64,000 nucleotides of DNA from Alkalibacillus salilacus (GTDB lineage: Bacteria; Bacillota; Bacilli; Bacillales; Alkalibacillaceae). This document shows, one piece after another, positions 62,625 through 64,000 of this stretch. Position numbers and translations under genes: made by a program. The DNA lies in NCBI RefSeq assembly GCF_030812915.1, contig NZ_JAUSTQ010000004.1, positions 203,978 to 267,977 of the forward strand, read 5' to 3'. The notes below the pieces were generated by a model. It searched no databases. It had not been told where the DNA came from and saw only the letters and a program-made list of their open reading frames with translations. Positions within the stretch are counted from its first letter, which is position 1. Every line of letters begins with the position of its first letter.

Positions 62625-62630
62625 CCAAAT

Positions 62631-62665
62631 AAAAAAAGTTGCTCCCCAACAGAGAACAACTTTAG
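62631..62665 (-). terminator. Terminator of the tRNA cluster
   Basis: AAAGTTGTTCTC and GGGAGCAACTTT pair on the minus strand, followed by TTTTATTTG. Confidence 0.88.
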
Positions 62666-62675
62666 CTAAAAGATA

Positions 62676-62751
62676 TGGTGGAGCCTAGCGGGATCGAACC
62701 GCTGACCTCCTGCGTGCAAAGCAGGCGCTCTCCCAGCTGAGCTAAGGCCCC
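62676..62751 (-). tRNA. tRNA-Ala (TGC)
   Basis: Cloverleaf with GGGGCCTTAGCTCAGCTGGG start, anticodon stem-loop CCTGC TTTGCAC GCAGG and encoded CCA. Last tRNA of the cluster. Confidence 0.97.
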
Positions 62752-62780
62752 TAATATCCAATATAATATGTAATTAAAAA

Positions 62781-62853
62781 TGAGCCATGGTGGATTCGAA
62801 CCACCGACCCTCTGATTAAAAGTCAGATGCTCTGCCAGCTGAGCTAATGGCTC
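62781..62853 (-). tRNA. tRNA-Lys (TTT)
   Basis: Anticodon stem-loop CTGA CTTTTAA TCAG, acceptor GAGCCAT pairing with ATGGCTC. CCA is not encoded. Confidence 0.97.
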
Positions 62854-62862
62854 ATAATATAA

Positions 62863-62937
62863 TGGCTGGGCCAGCTGGATTCGAACCAGCGCATGACGGT
62901 ACCAAAAACCGTTGCCTTACCGCTTGGCTATGGCCCA
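62863..62937 (-). tRNA. tRNA-Gln (TTG)
   Basis: Acceptor TGGGCCA, anticodon loop TTTTGGT in stem ACGGT/ACCGT, CCA encoded. Confidence 0.96.
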
Positions 62938-62942
62938 ATAAG

Positions 62943-63028
62943 TGGTGGAGGGGGACGGATTCGAACCGCCGAACTCGGAGAGAGCGGATTTACAGTCCGC
63001 CGCGTTTGGCCAACTTCGCTACCCCTCC
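62943..63028 (-). tRNA. tRNA-Tyr (GTA)
   Basis: 86 bases with a long variable arm, anticodon stem-loop GCGGA CTGTAAA TCCGC, acceptor GGAGGGG, CCA encoded. Confidence 0.97.
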
Positions 63029-63034
63029 AAACAA

Positions 63035-63111
63035 TGGTGCCGGCCGAGAGACTCGAACTCCCAACCTACTGATTACAAGTCAGTTGCTCTGCCAGATTGA
63101 GCTAGGCCGGC
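63035..63111 (-). tRNA. tRNA-Thr (TGT)
   Basis: Anticodon stem-loop ACTGA CTTGTAA TCAGT, acceptor GCCGGCC with its complement, CCA encoded. Confidence 0.97.
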
Positions 63112-63120
63112 TTATTAAGA

Positions 63121-63196
63121 TGGTGGAGGATGGCGGGCTCGAACCACCGACCCCTTGCTTGTAAGGCAAGTGCTCTCCCAACTGAGCTAATCCTCC
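63121..63196 (-). tRNA. tRNA-Val (TAC)
   Basis: Anticodon stem-loop CTTGC CTTACAA GCAAG, acceptor GGAGGAT with its complement, CCA encoded. Confidence 0.97.
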
Positions 63197-63226
63197 GAAG
63201 CACAGTTTGTGCAAAATTATGTATGA

Positions 63227-63298
63227 TGACCCGTACGGGATTCGAACCCGTGTTACTGCCGTGAAAGGGCAGTGTCTTAACCACTTGACCAACGGGCC
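63227..63298 (-). tRNA. tRNA-Glu (TTC)
   Basis: Anticodon stem-loop CTGCC CTTTCAC GGCAG, acceptor GGCCCGT with ACGGGTC, CCA not encoded. First tRNA behind the internal promoter. Confidence 0.96.
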
Positions 63299-63339
63299 GT
63301 GTGTTAATCTCACGTCTTTACGTGAAAAGGACAAGTATT

Positions 63340-63368
63340 ATTATAGCGACTACCTAATAGCTTGTAAA
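63340..63368 (-). promoter_or_regulatory. Internal promoter of the seven-tRNA cluster
   Basis: On the minus strand TTTACA (63368-63363), a 17-base spacer and a perfect TATAAT (63345-63340) lie about 40 bases before tRNA-Glu. Confidence 0.8.
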
Positions 63369-63420
63369 GAGATAAATTAAAATTTTATTCTAATTATAAT
63401 ATCTTCGCGTTGGCAAATAA

Positions 63421-63460
63421 AATGAGCGGCCTCTTAGCTTAAAAAAGCGCTCGCTCATGA
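63421..63460 (-). terminator. Terminator behind tRNA-Thr(GGT)
   Basis: ATGAGCG and CGCTCAT pair on the minus strand around a long loop, followed by TTTTATTTG; ends the rRNA operon transcript ahead of the internal promoter. Confidence 0.6.
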
Positions 63461-63477
63461 TTAACGATCTATTTTAT

Positions 63478-63553
<76 letters not shown>

Positions 63554-63571
63554 CCATAGAAAACAAAAAAA

Positions 63572-63646
63572 TGGCTCCAGCGGCAGGATTCGAACCTGCG
63601 ACCAATCGGTTAACAGCCGATTGCTCTACCTCTGAGCTACGCTGGA
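63572..63646 (-). tRNA. tRNA-Asn (GTT)
   Basis: Anticodon stem-loop ATCGG CTGTTAA CCGAT, acceptor TCCAGCG with its complement, CCA encoded. First tRNA behind 5S rRNA. Confidence 0.97.
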
Positions 63647-63722
63647 ATATAGTAAAGAATTATTAAGCTAATTGCCATTATAACAAACAAAATCTTATTT
63701 GCAACTAATAAGAAAAATAAAT

Positions 63723-63839
63723 TGCCCGGCGGCGTCCTACTCTCGCAGGGGAAGAACCCCAACTACCATCGGCGCTAGAGAGCTTAACTGCTGTGTTCGG
63801 CATGGGAACAGGTGTGACCTCTCTGCCATAACCACCGGA
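63723..63839 (-). rRNA. rrf: 5S ribosomal RNA
   Basis: On the minus strand TCCGGTGGTTATGGCAGAG, GGTCACACCTGTTCCCATGC, CGAACACAGCAGTTAAGCTC and the end GACGCCGCCGGGCA: a complete Firmicute 5S of about 117 bases. Confidence 0.97.
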
Positions 63840-63926
63840 CTTTATGTTATTGAGTTATGATGAAGGAAAAATACCTTCAAAACTAGATAAGATGATACCG
63901 CGCAGCGTCGACCAGGCGTCTTAACC

Positions 63927-64000
63927 GTTAGTTAAGTCCTCGATCGATTAGTATCCGTCAGCTCCACGTGTCACCACGCTTCCACCTCGGACCTATCAAC
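63927..64000 (-). rRNA. rrl: 23S ribosomal RNA, 3' end (partial)
   Basis: The last about 74 bases of 23S: GTTGATAGGTCCGAGGTGG, AAGCGTGGTGACACGTGGAG and CTGACGGATACTAATCGATC followed by GAGGACTTAAC. The rest lies beyond the window. Exact 3' end is approximate. Confidence 0.95.

Noticed and set aside
62847..63334. Open frames of 60-105 codons across the tRNA genes on both strands
   Set aside because: They lie within the tRNA cloverleaves; products such as RDSNRR-type peptides are well-known tRNA translation artefacts.

Overview
The window looks like a chromosome segment of a low-G+C, spore-former-type Bacillaceae, probably moderately halophilic or alkaliphilic. The rRNA and tRNA sequences, the S-box, glmS ribozyme and cobalamin riboswitch, the PhoP-box pst operon and the cdaA-cdaR-glmM-glmS order are all Bacillus-like. 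Many proteins are acidic, and there is an ectoine synthase, an NhaC antiporter and a KhtT-type K+/H+ antiporter subunit. Genus cannot be set from the sequence alone (Alkalibacillus, Filobacillus, Piscibacillus or Halobacillus relatives are guesses).

Layout. 0-5 kb: partial khtT, catalase, a solitary ectC, a dicarboxylate/glutamate-type symporter and radical SAM YfkAB. 5.2-8.8 kb: an S-box controlled metX-metY-hom operon. 8.9-20 kb: housekeeping and small genes (trhO, C45 hydrolase, MhqD-like esterase, YrhK, ferredoxin, lipoprotein, EAL protein, YuzB, HI0074-like protein, GltP/GltT, NAD(P)-binding protein, MFS, YndM). 20-24.7 kb: a Bacillaceae-type structured repeat and the pstSCAB-phoU operon behind a PhoP box. 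24.8-33 kb: nhaC, thioredoxin-like, GNAT, a small gene broken by an in-frame TGA, AraC, RlmI-like, SRPBCC pair and PadR-DUF1048. 33-38.7 kb: an aldehyde dehydrogenase / acetolactate synthase / FMN glutamate-synthase-like operon, and an acyl-CoA thioesterase behind a cobalamin riboswitch. 39-41.2 kb: a PadR / permease-prefix / beta-propeller-like module of visibly higher G+C.

The centrepiece is a complete Tn7-like transposon at 42101-55504 (13,404 bp). It has TGT...ACA ends, a perfect 5-bp target duplication (AATTC at 42096-42100 and 55505-55509), three spaced TnsB-type sites in the left end and four packed ones in the right end, and intact tnsA, tnsB, tnsC and tnsD. It lies 25 bp downstream of the glmS stop codon, the classical attTn7 position and orientation. 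No tnsE is seen. Its cargo (about 6.5 kb between the right end and tnsA) is a run of small membrane proteins, an XRE regulator with a palindromic operator, a PadR/permease-prefix pair, a frameshifted lipoprotein and a 154-aa protein I do not recognise. Related hairpin-forming repeats lie just behind several cargo genes.

55.5-61.2 kb: glmS with its self-cleaving ribozyme, glmM, cdaR and cdaA (amino-sugar synthesis linked to c-di-AMP). Then arginase, nine tRNA genes, 5S rRNA and the 3' end of 23S rRNA, all on the minus strand. The KhtT subunit at the other end of the window belongs to a family known to respond to c-di-AMP, the product of CdaA.
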